Below the pieces are notes generated by a model. It had not been told where the DNA came from. It was given only the letters and a program-made list of their open reading frames with translations, and made no database searches. This document shows, piece after piece, positions 15,378-22,761 of a DNA stretch of 22,761 bases. Location of the stretch: positions 1 through 22,761 of the forward strand of contig WRDL01000009.1 of NCBI GenBank assembly GCA_009784095.1, in the 5' to 3' direction. The position numbers were made by a program, and so were the translations under genes. The DNA comes from Coriobacteriia bacterium (GTDB taxonomy: Bacteria > Actinomycetota > Coriobacteriia > WRKU01). The stretch's first letter is position 1. Every line of letters begins with the position of its first letter.

Positions 15378-15614
15378 CTAGTTGTTGACTTCGACCTGAC
15401 AGCCACCATGCCCCGCGATCGCTCGCGCGAGTGTGCGGATGGATTTAATGGTGCGTCCATTGCGCCCAATGACTTTTCCTACTTCATCGGGATGGGTCGT
15501 GATGGTGATGATCAGACCGTCCTCACCCTCTTCGGCTTCGACGATGACATCATCGGAGTTGTCAACGAGCGAAGTTGCAAGATAGCGGACCAGGTCGACT
15601 ACGTTGTTCTCCAT
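15378..15614 (-). CDS. khpA: KH-domain RNA-binding protein KhpA
   Basis: 78 residues with a single type II KH domain. The GxxG loop is in VGKVIGRNGRTIKSIR (about 46-61). KhpA, often as a partner of KhpB/EloR, binds RNA and affects cell elongation in Gram-positives. The gene sits in its usual place between rpsP and rimM, 4 nt after the rpsP stop. Confidence 0.94.
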   Translation of the reverse strand: MENNVVDLVRYLATSLVDNSDDVIVEAEEGEDGLIITITTHPDEVGKVIGRNGRTIKSIRTLARAIAGHGGCQVEVNN

Positions 15615-15618
15615 GGCG

Positions 15619-16119
15619 TTACTCCGCTACTTCCTCTGCAACTGCCTCTTCGACGACTTCCTCAGCAGGGACTTCCTCGACAGCCACTTCCTCTACCGGG
15701 ATTTCCTCTACGACTTCCTCGGCAGGGACTTGCGCTTCTTCGACTTCTTCTGCAGGAGCCTCATCAGCTGATTCTTCCACCACAGCGGCGGCAGCCGCCT
15801 CTTCCTTCTCCGCGGCTTCAGCCTCCGCGTCTGCCTGCGAACGCTTCGATGGTTTTATGGCTTTCTCGGGAGCGGCCTTCTCGCCGCGCGCGATCGCGAT
15901 CAGCTTCTGGGCGGCTTCTGTCGGCTGTGCGCCCTTTGCAAGCCACCCGTCGATCTTCTCGAGATCGAGGTCGACGATCGAGGGATTGGAGCGGGGATCA
16001 TACCGTCCCACCAACTCGATATTGCGTCCGTTACGACGTGAACGTTCATCTGCAACTACCACGCGATAGAAAGGAGATTTCTTAGCGCCATGGCGTGCCA
16101 AGCGAATTTTAACTGACAA
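15619..16119 (-). CDS. rpsP: 30S ribosomal protein S16 with long acidic Ala/Glu/Val tail, TTG start
   Basis: 166 residues. The first 80 or so are canonical S16 (SVKIRLARHGAKKSPFYRVV, then DERSRRNGRNIELVGRYDP). After residue 85 the protein continues with about 80 low-complexity residues made of Ala, Glu and Val, with imperfect repeats of VPAEEVVEE and IPVEEVAVEE. Actinobacterial S16 proteins are known to have Ala/Glu-rich extensions. The start is TTG at 16119: GGAGG lies 8 nt upstream, and the family begins with MSVKIRL. The GTG at 16128 lies within the GGAGGTG itself and is rejected. First of the block rpsP-khpA-rimM-trmD-lepB-rplS, separated from ffh by about 100 nt. Confidence 0.95.
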   Translation of the reverse strand: MSVKIRLARHGAKKSPFYRVVVADERSRRNGRNIELVGRYDPRSNPSIVDLDLEKIDGWLAKGAQPTEAAQKLIAIARGEKAAPEKAIKPSKRSQADAEAEAAEKEEAAAAAVVEESADEAPAEEVEEAQVPAEEVVEEIPVEEVAVEEVPAEEVVEEAVAEEVAE

Positions 16120-16141
16120 CGAGGTCACCTCCGAGTTTTAT

Positions 16142-16161
16142 TATCGTATCCTAATACGATA
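16142..16161. promoter_or_regulatory. Perfect palindrome just upstream of rpsP
   Basis: TATCGTAT (16142-16149) and ATACGATA (16154-16161) are perfect 8-bp arms around CCTA, about 12-30 nt upstream of the rpsP RBS. It could be a leader hairpin or a protein operator. TTGGTA and TAGGAT on the minus strand (16 nt apart) make a weak promoter that would overlap it. Confidence 0.35.
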
Positions 16162-16218
16162 GCTTGTAATACCAACCGATTATGATACTTGAAAAACGTT
16201 GTTTTGTGGGGAAACAGA

Positions 16219-17631
16219 CTAGTTAAAGCCGGGAAAATTCGTTCCCGGCAGTCCGAATCGGGGCTTTTTCTGCGGTGGTCTCTGCTTGCCCTTTCCGCGT
16301 TTCCCGCGCTTGCTCGAACCTTTTCCGCCGCCGGGATCCATCTGCTTTTGCATTTGTTTCATCATTTTACTCGCTTGATCGAACTGTTTGATGAGCCGAT
16401 TCACATCGACGACTTCGACTCCGGCACCCTTGGCTATGCGCGCTCGCCGCGATCCATTGAGTATCTTAGGATTGATACGTTCCCTCTCGGTCATCGAGAA
16501 TATAATCGCTTCGACGCGATCGATCTGCGCCTCATCCATCTGCCCGCTCACCTGCTTCATGGCCTCACCGCCGGGCAGGAGTTTCGCGACCGCACCGAGC
16601 CCTCCCATCTTTCGCATCTGTTTGATGCTCTTTAGGAAGTCATCGAACGTGAACTTACCCTGCATCAACCGCTCGGCGTCATCATCAGAGTATTCTGAAT
16701 CTTCACCGATCTCTGATGCCTTCTCGATCAGACTGACGACATCGCCCATCCCTAGGATCCGCTTTGCCATCCGGTCGGGATAGAACTCCTCGAGCGCGTC
16801 AGGTTTTTCGCCCATCGAAGCGAACTTGATCGGCTTACCGGTTATCTCTCGAATTGAGAGCGCCGCACCACCACGCGCGTCACCATCGAGCTTTGACATG
16901 ATCAGACCATCGAAGTCGAGACGTTGCGCGAATGCATCGGCGACGGTCACCGCATCCTGCCCGGTCATCGCATCGATGACCATGAGTATCTGATCGGGTT
17001 GTGTCGCTTGCTTGATCCGCGCGACCTCATCCATCATCTTATCGTCGATGTGTAGACGACCGGCAGTATCGATTATCACTAAGTCAAGCATGTTATCGAC
17101 CGCATAGCGCACGCCATCGCGCGCGATCGTGACCGGATCGTCGCTCTCTCCCCGATAGACTGGGATCTGTAGTTCACGACCGAGTGCTTCGAGCTGATCG
17201 ATCGCAGCAGGACGATACACGTCGGCCGCTATCATGATCGGTCTTTTGCCCTTCTTACGCATGAGATATGCAAGCTTTGCCGCAGCCGTCGTCTTTCCGG
17301 ATCCTTGGAGTCCAACGAGCATGATCACGTTGGGCATACGATTGGACAAAGTCAGTCTCGATAACGTTCCACCGAGAAGTTGTGTCAACTCATCCATTAC
17401 GATCTTGATGACCATCTGACCGGGGGTCAGAGAGCTTAGAACGTCGGCACCGAGGGCTTTTTCGCGCACTCGTGCGGTAAAAGTCTTCACGACTTGGAGA
17501 TTGACGTCTGCCTCGAGAAGTGCCCGGCGGATCTCGCGCATCGCGTTATCGATGTCTTCTTCGCTCAGACGCCCCTTCGAGGTCAGCCCGCTGAACACCG
17601 TTTGTAATCTTGATCCTAAATTATCAAACAT
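16219..17631 (-). CDS. ffh: Signal recognition particle protein Ffh
   Basis: 470 residues. Ffh binds signal sequences on nascent chains and, with SRP RNA and FtsY, targets ribosomes to the membrane. It has an N domain (1-about 95) and a G domain with GLQGSGKTT (107-115), ADVYRPAAIDQL, DTAGRLH and SKLDGDARGG. A Met-rich M domain begins near 310 and includes NGSRRARIAKGAG, which contacts SRP RNA, and MMKQMQKQM. The tail is basic and Gly/Lys-rich (KGSSKRGKRGKGKQRPPQKK). It lies 81 nt after ftsY, close to smc and rnc. Confidence 0.97.
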   Translation of the reverse strand: MFDNLGSRLQTVFSGLTSKGRLSEEDIDNAMREIRRALLEADVNLQVVKTFTARVREKALGADVLSSLTPGQMVIKIVMDELTQLLGGTLSRLTLSNRMPNVIMLVGLQGSGKTTAAAKLAYLMRKKGKRPIMIAADVYRPAAIDQLEALGRELQIPVYRGESDDPVTIARDGVRYAVDNMLDLVIIDTAGRLHIDDKMMDEVARIKQATQPDQILMVIDAMTGQDAVTVADAFAQRLDFDGLIMSKLDGDARGGAALSIREITGKPIKFASMGEKPDALEEFYPDRMAKRILGMGDVVSLIEKASEIGEDSEYSDDDAERLMQGKFTFDDFLKSIKQMRKMGGLGAVAKLLPGGEAMKQVSGQMDEAQIDRVEAIIFSMTERERINPKILNGSRRARIAKGAGVEVVDVNRLIKQFDQASKMMKQMQKQMDPGGGKGSSKRGKRGKGKQRPPQKKPRFGLPGTNFPGFN

Positions 17632-17712
17632 ATCTCTGCTCTATCGATCCATTTGCACTATCAATACCATACCATCCGTACGGAGCATGAGCCTTTATGT
17701 GGAGAGAATAAC

Positions 17713-18615
17713 TTACGAGCCAATAAGTGCTCGGGCAAACTCGTGTGGTTCGAACGGGCGCAGATCATCGATGTCTTCCCCGACCCCGATGCGCACGATC
17801 GGTATATCGAGTTCCTTGCTGATCGCGAGCGCGATGCCACCTTTTGCGGTACCGTCCAATTTGGTCAAAATGACCGCATCGAGCGCGAGCGCTTTGTTGA
17901 ACTCTCGTGCCTGGATGAGCCCGTTCTGACCGGTGGTCGCATCCATTACCAGAACGGTGAAAGTCGGTGTCTTGGACCGATCACGTGTGACGCGTTGCAC
18001 CTTCTCGAGCTCTCGCATCAGATCGAGCGAGGTATGCAACCTACCGGCGGTGTCGATCAATGTAAGATTTGCACCCAGCTCTTCGGCGTGCTCGACCGTC
18101 TCGTAGGCGACCGAGGCTGCATCCGCCCCTCTGTCACGCTTAATGATGGGCACATCGGCACGCTGCGCCCAGATATCGAGCTGTTCGGTCGCGGCTGCAC
18201 GGAATGTGTCAGCACTTCCGAGCACCACCGTCTTTCCCTCATCGACCGCTTGCTTTGCCAGTTTTCCGACCGATGTGGTCTTACCGGTCCCATTGACTCC
18301 TACCGCGAGCACGGTCACCGGATTGAGCTTGAAGGGATCGCCGACCGTCTCGAACTCGTCCGCGATCGCTGAGACAAGATGCTCCTTGACCTGCTCGACC
18401 GAGGTGAACGCTTTGGCTGCCACCTCACGCTTGAGACGCGAGACGATCTCCTCGGAGGGCTCAAGACCTAGATCCGCCATGATCAACGTGTCTTCGAGGC
18501 TCTCCCAGAATGTATCATCAAGATCAACACCACGTCCCACGAGCGAGTTGAGCTGCCCGGCCAGACGTTCACGACTCTTGGAAAGCCCGTCGTTCAGTTT
18601 GTCATACCAGCTCAT
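17713..18615 (-). CDS. ftsY: Signal recognition particle receptor FtsY
   Basis: 300 residues. FtsY is the membrane-associated SRP receptor GTPase. The N domain (1-about 95) is followed by the G domain: GVNGTGKTT (106-114), ADTFRAAATEQL, DTAGRLH, MDATTGQNG and TKLDGTAKGG, with VGEDIDDLRPF at the end. The acidic N-terminal A domain of E. coli FtsY is absent, as is usual in Gram-positives; the first residues form a short amphipathic helix. The ATG directly abuts the smc stop (TAAATG), so the two are coupled. Confidence 0.97.
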   Translation of the reverse strand: MSWYDKLNDGLSKSRERLAGQLNSLVGRGVDLDDTFWESLEDTLIMADLGLEPSEEIVSRLKREVAAKAFTSVEQVKEHLVSAIADEFETVGDPFKLNPVTVLAVGVNGTGKTTSVGKLAKQAVDEGKTVVLGSADTFRAAATEQLDIWAQRADVPIIKRDRGADAASVAYETVEHAEELGANLTLIDTAGRLHTSLDLMRELEKVQRVTRDRSKTPTFTVLVMDATTGQNGLIQAREFNKALALDAVILTKLDGTAKGGIALAISKELDIPIVRIGVGEDIDDLRPFEPHEFARALIGS

Positions 18616-21600
18616 TTATGCGCCTTTCAGGTCCTTGCCGACCAATTCAAGCGCTCCTTCGAGTCGTTGACTCACGAGCTTCGAGACGCCATCTGATTGC
18701 ATCGAGACACCGTAGAGGACATCGGCCATCTCCATCGTGCGTCGCTGATGGGTCACGATCAAGAACTGGGTCGAATCGCGCATCGTGTCGATGAAAGCGA
18801 TGAATCTGCGCAGGTTGCTATCGTCAAGCGCCGCCTCGACCTCATCGAGGACGAAGAAGGGGCAGGGACGCACGCGGTTGAGTGCAAAGAGCAGCGCGAG
18901 CGCCGAAAGAGAGTTCTCACCACCGGAGAGCAACGACATCTTGCGGACTTTTTTCCCGCGCGGTTGTACGATGTACTCGATCCCGGTCGTATCTATCTCA
19001 TCAGGATCGGTCAGGATCAACTGTGCGCTCCCACCCGGGAAAAGGATCGCGAAAATATCTTGGAAATGACCATCGACCTGCTCGAAGGTATCGAGGAATC
19101 GCTCACGCATCTTCTTGTCGATCGCATTGACGACTTTTCCGAGAGTCTTTCGAGCGGCGAGCAGATCGTCCATCTGAGTATTCATGAAGTCTCGTCGTTC
19201 TTTGAGAATATCGTATTCATGCGCTGCGATCGGGTTGATCGCTCCTAGATTGGAGAGTTTCTTGCGAAGCGCGAAGGCTTCGTCCTCTGCCAACGCACGA
19301 TCGTCCAGCTCATCGGCCTCAAGGGCTTTCTCAAGCGGGATTCCATGATCGTCGACGATGGTGCGTACCGCGGCGTTCACCTGCACGTCGAGTTGCGCTT
19401 TTTCGACCTTGACCTGCGAGAGAGCCTCATGCGCTCCGGTCTGTGTCTCGCGCAGTTCACGGATCTTGTCCTGCGCGTCTCTGATCGTGTCGCGCAGGCT
19501 GACTGAATCGGTCTGCTCGAACTGAGCGCGATCGTTGAGGCTTCCCGAGATCGCTTCTGCTCTCTCGAGTAGCTCGGCACACAGTTCACGCAGTGGGAGT
19601 GCGCGGTCTCGCATCGTCTCGAGTTCATGACGGATCGAAGCTTCTTCGCCCAAGATCTGTTCGAGGCGTTGCGCCTCATCGGTAGCCTGTGTGTGCGTGC
19701 GCTTCATATACGCGTCTCGTTCCGAGACCTGTGCGATCTCGACCTGACACTCGTTGAGCAGTCCGAGCAGTCGGGTCTCTTCCGCGAACCGTGACTCACG
19801 ATCGCCCTCGAGATTGACTGAATCCTCACTGCTTCGGGCCACAATACTGAGATGCTTTTCGATCTCTTCGTCGAGTTCTGCGAACGCGCGACCGGATATC
19901 TCTAGTTCTCGCTCGACCTCGGCTGAGCGCAACTTCAATGTTTCTCTTTCATTACTCTGCGCCTGGAACGTCTCCTCGTTGCGTGCGACCTCGAGCACGA
20001 GCGAGGCACGCTCACCGGTCAACTCAGCGAGTCGCTGTCCGACTTCGAACGCATCATGCTGCGCCAAAGAAAGAGCCTCTTCGGCGACGGTCAGTTCGCT
20101 TTCGGTGTGTGAGGCGGACTGCTCGAGTGCCGGGATCGTATCCTTGAGCGCGACCAGGCGGCGCGAGCGATAGAGTGCGCTTTCCTTCGTTGTCTGCGCT
20201 ACGCCTTGGGTTATCTTCCCACTGGGCCACAGGGTGATGCCCTCGCGCGTGACGAAGCGCACGTTGTCATGCTGCTTGAGACCGTAGAACGCCTCTTCGA
20301 GCGTGTCGACCACGAATACGTCACCGAGCATCAGCGCGATAGCGCTTCGATACGCATCGTCACACTCGATCACATCGATCAGACGTATTCCGACTGTCGA
20401 ATCAGGTAACGACGGAACTTCTACCTCGATCGGTATCAGCGAGATATCGCATTCATCGGTCGGCTGCGCTTCCTTGATCAGAGCGTGCGCGCCTTCAAGA
20501 TCGCTGACGAAAATACCGGCAAGATCGGCGCCGAGCAGCTGCTCTACGATGATCTCAAGCTGGGGGTCGACCCTGAGTACCTCGGATATCCTTCCCCGAA
20601 AACTACTTCGATCCTGCGCTGCTTCAAGGAACCGTTCATTGCCCGGTGAGATCGACTGCATCGCATCGTCGAGATCGGAAAGCCCCTTAAGCTCGGCGCG
20701 TGCATTGATCAGACTTTCACGCGCTCGGTCGAAATCAAGCTTGCGGGTCTCGACGACCCTTGTTCTTTTATTGATATCGGACTCAGCGAGCGTCATCTCA
20801 CGACGCGCTCTCTCGAGTACCGAATCGAGTTCTTCCAGCTTCGAGCGGCGCTCTCTCAACGTCTCAGAGCCGATACCGAGCGCTGCATCAAGACTGATCA
20901 AACGCTCGGCCAACATCGTCTTTTGCGTCTCCAACGAGCGGATCGTCTGATCGGCGGAATTGCGATCGACGGTCGCGCGGTCCGCCTGCGCCTTTGCAGT
21001 GTGTTGCGTATTGCGCAGGATCGCAAGTTCCTTGTCCAGCGCCGAGCGTGCTTTCTTGAGTGTCTCGCTTTCTTTTCGTAATTCACTCAGTCGCGAATAC
21101 AACGCTTTGAGTTGTCCTTCGGTCGAACTGCGTGCATCAGAGAGCTCGCGTACTTGGTCGCGCGCGTGATCGATGCGCATCTTGGCATCATCGACCCGTG
21201 CGGCGAGCTCATCCATTTTCGAGGTGATGTTCTTTTCCTTCTCGCTGATGAGTGCGATGAGTCCTTCGAGACGCTGAAGCAGTGCACCGACGCTACGCCG
21301 TTGCTCTGACAGATCACCGACGAACAGTCCCTTCTCCTCAAGCAATACCTGGTATTTCTCGAGCTCCACTTCTTGTGAAGAAAGCTGATAGGTCACGATA
21401 TCGATATGAGCTTCAGCCTCTTTCTCGCTCTTTAGCACCTTCTCCCAGCTGTCCTGGAGGCGACGCAGGTCATCGACCGCTATCGCGACCTCGAGCTCAC
21501 GGAGCGCGCCGGTTATTCCTTTATGCTTCTCTGCACGCGAAGCCTGGCGCTGCATCGGACGCAGCTGCCGGTCTATCTCGTTTATGATGTCACGCGCGCG

Positions 21601-22167
21601 TTCGAGATGCGCGTCAAGAGCCACCAGACGGCGCAGAGCCCGCTCCTTACGTTTCTTATGCTTGAGTGTACCGGCGACCTCTTCGATCAGTGCACGACGC
21701 TCCTCAGGCTTGGATTTGAGGACCTCGTCGATGCGTCCCTGGCTGATGATCGAGTGCGCCTCTCTTCCCAGACCGCTGTCGTGAAGCAGGTCGAGTATGT
21801 CCATAAGCCGGGCTGGCGCCTTATTGATCAGGTATTCGCTCTCTCCGCTCCGATACATACGGCGTGTGAAGGTGATCTCGTCGAACTCGAGCGGAATCAC
21901 ATTGTCGCTGTTGTCAAGTACCAGATCGACTTCGGCAACTCCGACTCCTTGGCGTGCTGATGAGCCCGCAAAGATGACGTCCTCCATCGTCGTCCCGCGC
22001 AGTGATTTGGCACTCTGCTCGCCGAGCACCCACAAGATAGCATCGGTGATGTTGGACTTACCCGCGCCGTTCGGACCGACGATACAGGTGACGCCGGGCT
22101 CGACGACGATCTGACTGCGATCGGCAAATGATTTGAAACCTTTGAGGGTGAGTGATTTTAGGTACAT
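18616..22167 (-). CDS. smc: Chromosome partition protein SMC
   Basis: 1183 residues. SMC dimers with ScpA and ScpB compact and segregate chromosomes by ATP-driven loop extrusion. The N-terminal head has Walker A GPNGAGKSN (31-39). Coiled coil runs from about 170 to 500, the globular hinge lies at about 510-660 (EVLRVDPQLEIIVEQLLGAD and following), and a second coiled coil reaches about 1010. The C-terminal head carries the ABC signature LSGGE (1080-1084) and Walker B FFVLDE (1104-1109). Length and domain order are normal. The ATG follows the rnc stop with no spacer (TAGATG). The protein is complete; no frameshift is seen. Confidence 0.97.
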   Translation of the reverse strand: MYLKSLTLKGFKSFADRSQIVVEPGVTCIVGPNGAGKSNITDAILWVLGEQSAKSLRGTTMEDVIFAGSSARQGVGVAEVDLVLDNSDNVIPLEFDEITFTRRMYRSGESEYLINKAPARLMDILDLLHDSGLGREAHSIISQGRIDEVLKSKPEERRALIEEVAGTLKHKKRKERALRRLVALDAHLERARDIINEIDRQLRPMQRQASRAEKHKGITGALRELEVAIAVDDLRRLQDSWEKVLKSEKEAEAHIDIVTYQLSSQEVELEKYQVLLEEKGLFVGDLSEQRRSVGALLQRLEGLIALISEKEKNITSKMDELAARVDDAKMRIDHARDQVRELSDARSSTEGQLKALYSRLSELRKESETLKKARSALDKELAILRNTQHTAKAQADRATVDRNSADQTIRSLETQKTMLAERLISLDAALGIGSETLRERRSKLEELDSVLERARREMTLAESDINKRTRVVETRKLDFDRARESLINARAELKGLSDLDDAMQSISPGNERFLEAAQDRSSFRGRISEVLRVDPQLEIIVEQLLGADLAGIFVSDLEGAHALIKEAQPTDECDISLIPIEVEVPSLPDSTVGIRLIDVIECDDAYRSAIALMLGDVFVVDTLEEAFYGLKQHDNVRFVTREGITLWPSGKITQGVAQTTKESALYRSRRLVALKDTIPALEQSASHTESELTVAEEALSLAQHDAFEVGQRLAELTGERASLVLEVARNEETFQAQSNERETLKLRSAEVERELEISGRAFAELDEEIEKHLSIVARSSEDSVNLEGDRESRFAEETRLLGLLNECQVEIAQVSERDAYMKRTHTQATDEAQRLEQILGEEASIRHELETMRDRALPLRELCAELLERAEAISGSLNDRAQFEQTDSVSLRDTIRDAQDKIRELRETQTGAHEALSQVKVEKAQLDVQVNAAVRTIVDDHGIPLEKALEADELDDRALAEDEAFALRKKLSNLGAINPIAAHEYDILKERRDFMNTQMDDLLAARKTLGKVVNAIDKKMRERFLDTFEQVDGHFQDIFAILFPGGSAQLILTDPDEIDTTGIEYIVQPRGKKVRKMSLLSGGENSLSALALLFALNRVRPCPFFVLDEVEAALDDSNLRRFIAFIDTMRDSTQFLIVTHQRRTMEMADVLYGVSMQSDGVSKLVSQRLEGALELVGKDLKGA

Positions 22168-22761
22168 CTATTGATCTTTCGTATGTTCGAGCGCCTCTGA
22201 GGCTGCCGCGGCTTCTGCTTGCTTTTTCGTCTCTCCGCTCCCCGAGGCGACGCTTACCTCATCTATGAGGACCTCGGATATGAACGACGGTGCGTGCGCG
22301 GGACCGGTCTCTTCGATGATGCGATAGCTGACCGTCTTGCCTTGCGCTTGCATGAGCTCCTGGAGCTGGGATTTGGGGCTTGCGGCAGCTTGCGCGGTCT
22401 CGGTATTGATGTAATCTCCCAGGTTCTGCAATACCCATCTTCGCGCTTCTTCGATACCGGCGTCGAGGTAGAGTGCGGCGGTAAGCGCCTCGAAGACGTC
22501 ACCGGTCGCTGAGCGGATGCCGCGATTTTGTGAGGATTTCTCACTCTGCCCGAAGATGATGAGCTTGTCGATGCCGAGCTCGGTCGCTACCTCGGTAAGT
22601 ATCGTACCGTTGACCACGCTGATGCGGATCTTGGTGAGCGTTCCTTCGTTGACATCGGGAAAGCGCTCATAAGCTTCCTGCGCTACGATCAGATCGACGA
22701 TCGCGTCACCCAAGAACTCAAGTCTTTCATAGCTGAACTGTGGGTCTGCCTCGACCGCCGA
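22168..22761 (-). CDS. rnc: Ribonuclease III (partial, N-terminus off window)
   Basis: 198 codons are visible and the frame is open to the window edge. RNase III cleaves double-stranded RNA in rRNA processing. The first residues, SAVEADPQFSYERLEFLGDA, contain the catalytic signature ERLEFLGDA. The second acidic site is GDVFEALTAALYLDAG. A dsRNA-binding domain follows from about SPKSQLQELMQAQG to the end (KKQAEAAAASEAL). The true start lies beyond 22761: conserved residues precede the TTG at 22713, so that codon is internal and not the start. It abuts smc. Confidence 0.96.
   Translation of the reverse strand, partial: SAVEADPQFSYERLEFLGDAIVDLIVAQEAYERFPDVNEGTLTKIRISVVNGTILTEVATELGIDKLIIFGQSEKSSQNRGIRSATGDVFEALTAALYLDAGIEEARRWVLQNLGDYINTETAQAAASPKSQLQELMQAQGKTVSYRIIEETGPAHAPSFISEVLIDEVSVASGSGETKKQAEAAAASEALEHTKDQ

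Noticed and set aside
15625..15770. DNA-level tandem repeat of CTTCCTC-type units
   Set aside because: It is the coding sequence of the Glu/Ala/Val tail of S16, not an independent repeat element.
20303..20950. Plus-strand open frame of 215 codons opposite smc, and similar long frames opposite comM, rpsP, ffh and ftsY
   Set aside because: They lie antisense to well-conserved genes, have Ser/Arg-rich composition typical of reversed coding sequence, and show no family motifs.
22168..22713. Start of rnc at the TTG at 22713
   Set aside because: The reading frame continues upstream with the conserved ERLEF residues of RNase III, so the TTG is an internal Leu codon.

Overview
The window reads as a chromosomal segment of an actinobacterium of moderate GC, most likely class Coriobacteriia (inference). 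All supported genes lie on the minus strand, so transcription runs from high to low coordinates. The gene order rnc-smc-ftsY-ffh-rpsP-khpA-rimM-trmD-lepB-rplS followed by yraN-comM-dprA is typical of Actinobacteria and Firmicutes. The long Ala/Glu-rich tail on ribosomal protein S16 fits Actinobacteria. A folate-dependent TrmFO beside dprA and xer points to an early-branching actinobacterial class rather than to mycobacteria or streptomycetes.

Layout from right to left. (1) 22761-13112 is a dense housekeeping block: RNase III (5' end off-window), SMC, FtsY, Ffh, S16, KhpA, RimM, TrmD, signal peptidase I and L19, closed by a hairpin after rplS. Several junctions overlap or have zero spacing, so this is probably one or two transcripts covering ribosome maturation, protein targeting and export, and chromosome segregation. 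(2) 12921-7971 carries yraN, comM, dprA, trmFO and a XerC/D recombinase: DNA uptake and processing, tRNA modification and dimer resolution. (3) 7901-7667 holds tRNA-Gly(GCC) and tRNA-Cys(GCA) with a recognisable promoter and a strong hairpin downstream. (4) 7560-1 is an accessory region: a 732-residue BTAD (SARP-type) regulator with its DNA-binding module at the C-terminus, a 512-bp AT-rich intergenic stretch, and a sortase-type pilus locus made of a 998-residue surface protein, a signal-peptidase-like protein and a pilin that runs off the left edge.

The most interesting part is region 4. The pilus order (large surface protein, SipA-like protein, Spy0128/FctA-like pilin) parallels the streptococcal FCT pilus islands, but in an actinobacterium. 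The SipA-like protein keeps the catalytic Ser but has Arg where the general-base Lys should be, while the housekeeping LepB in the same window has both residues. The large surface protein lacks an LPxTG motif. Between regulator and pilus operon are three TTAAGAC/G heptamers with exact 4-bp spacers, the spacing known for SARP operators. A degenerate five-heptad version at the same phase lies upstream of the regulator itself. Together these suggest an autoregulated SARP-type switch controlling pilus expression.
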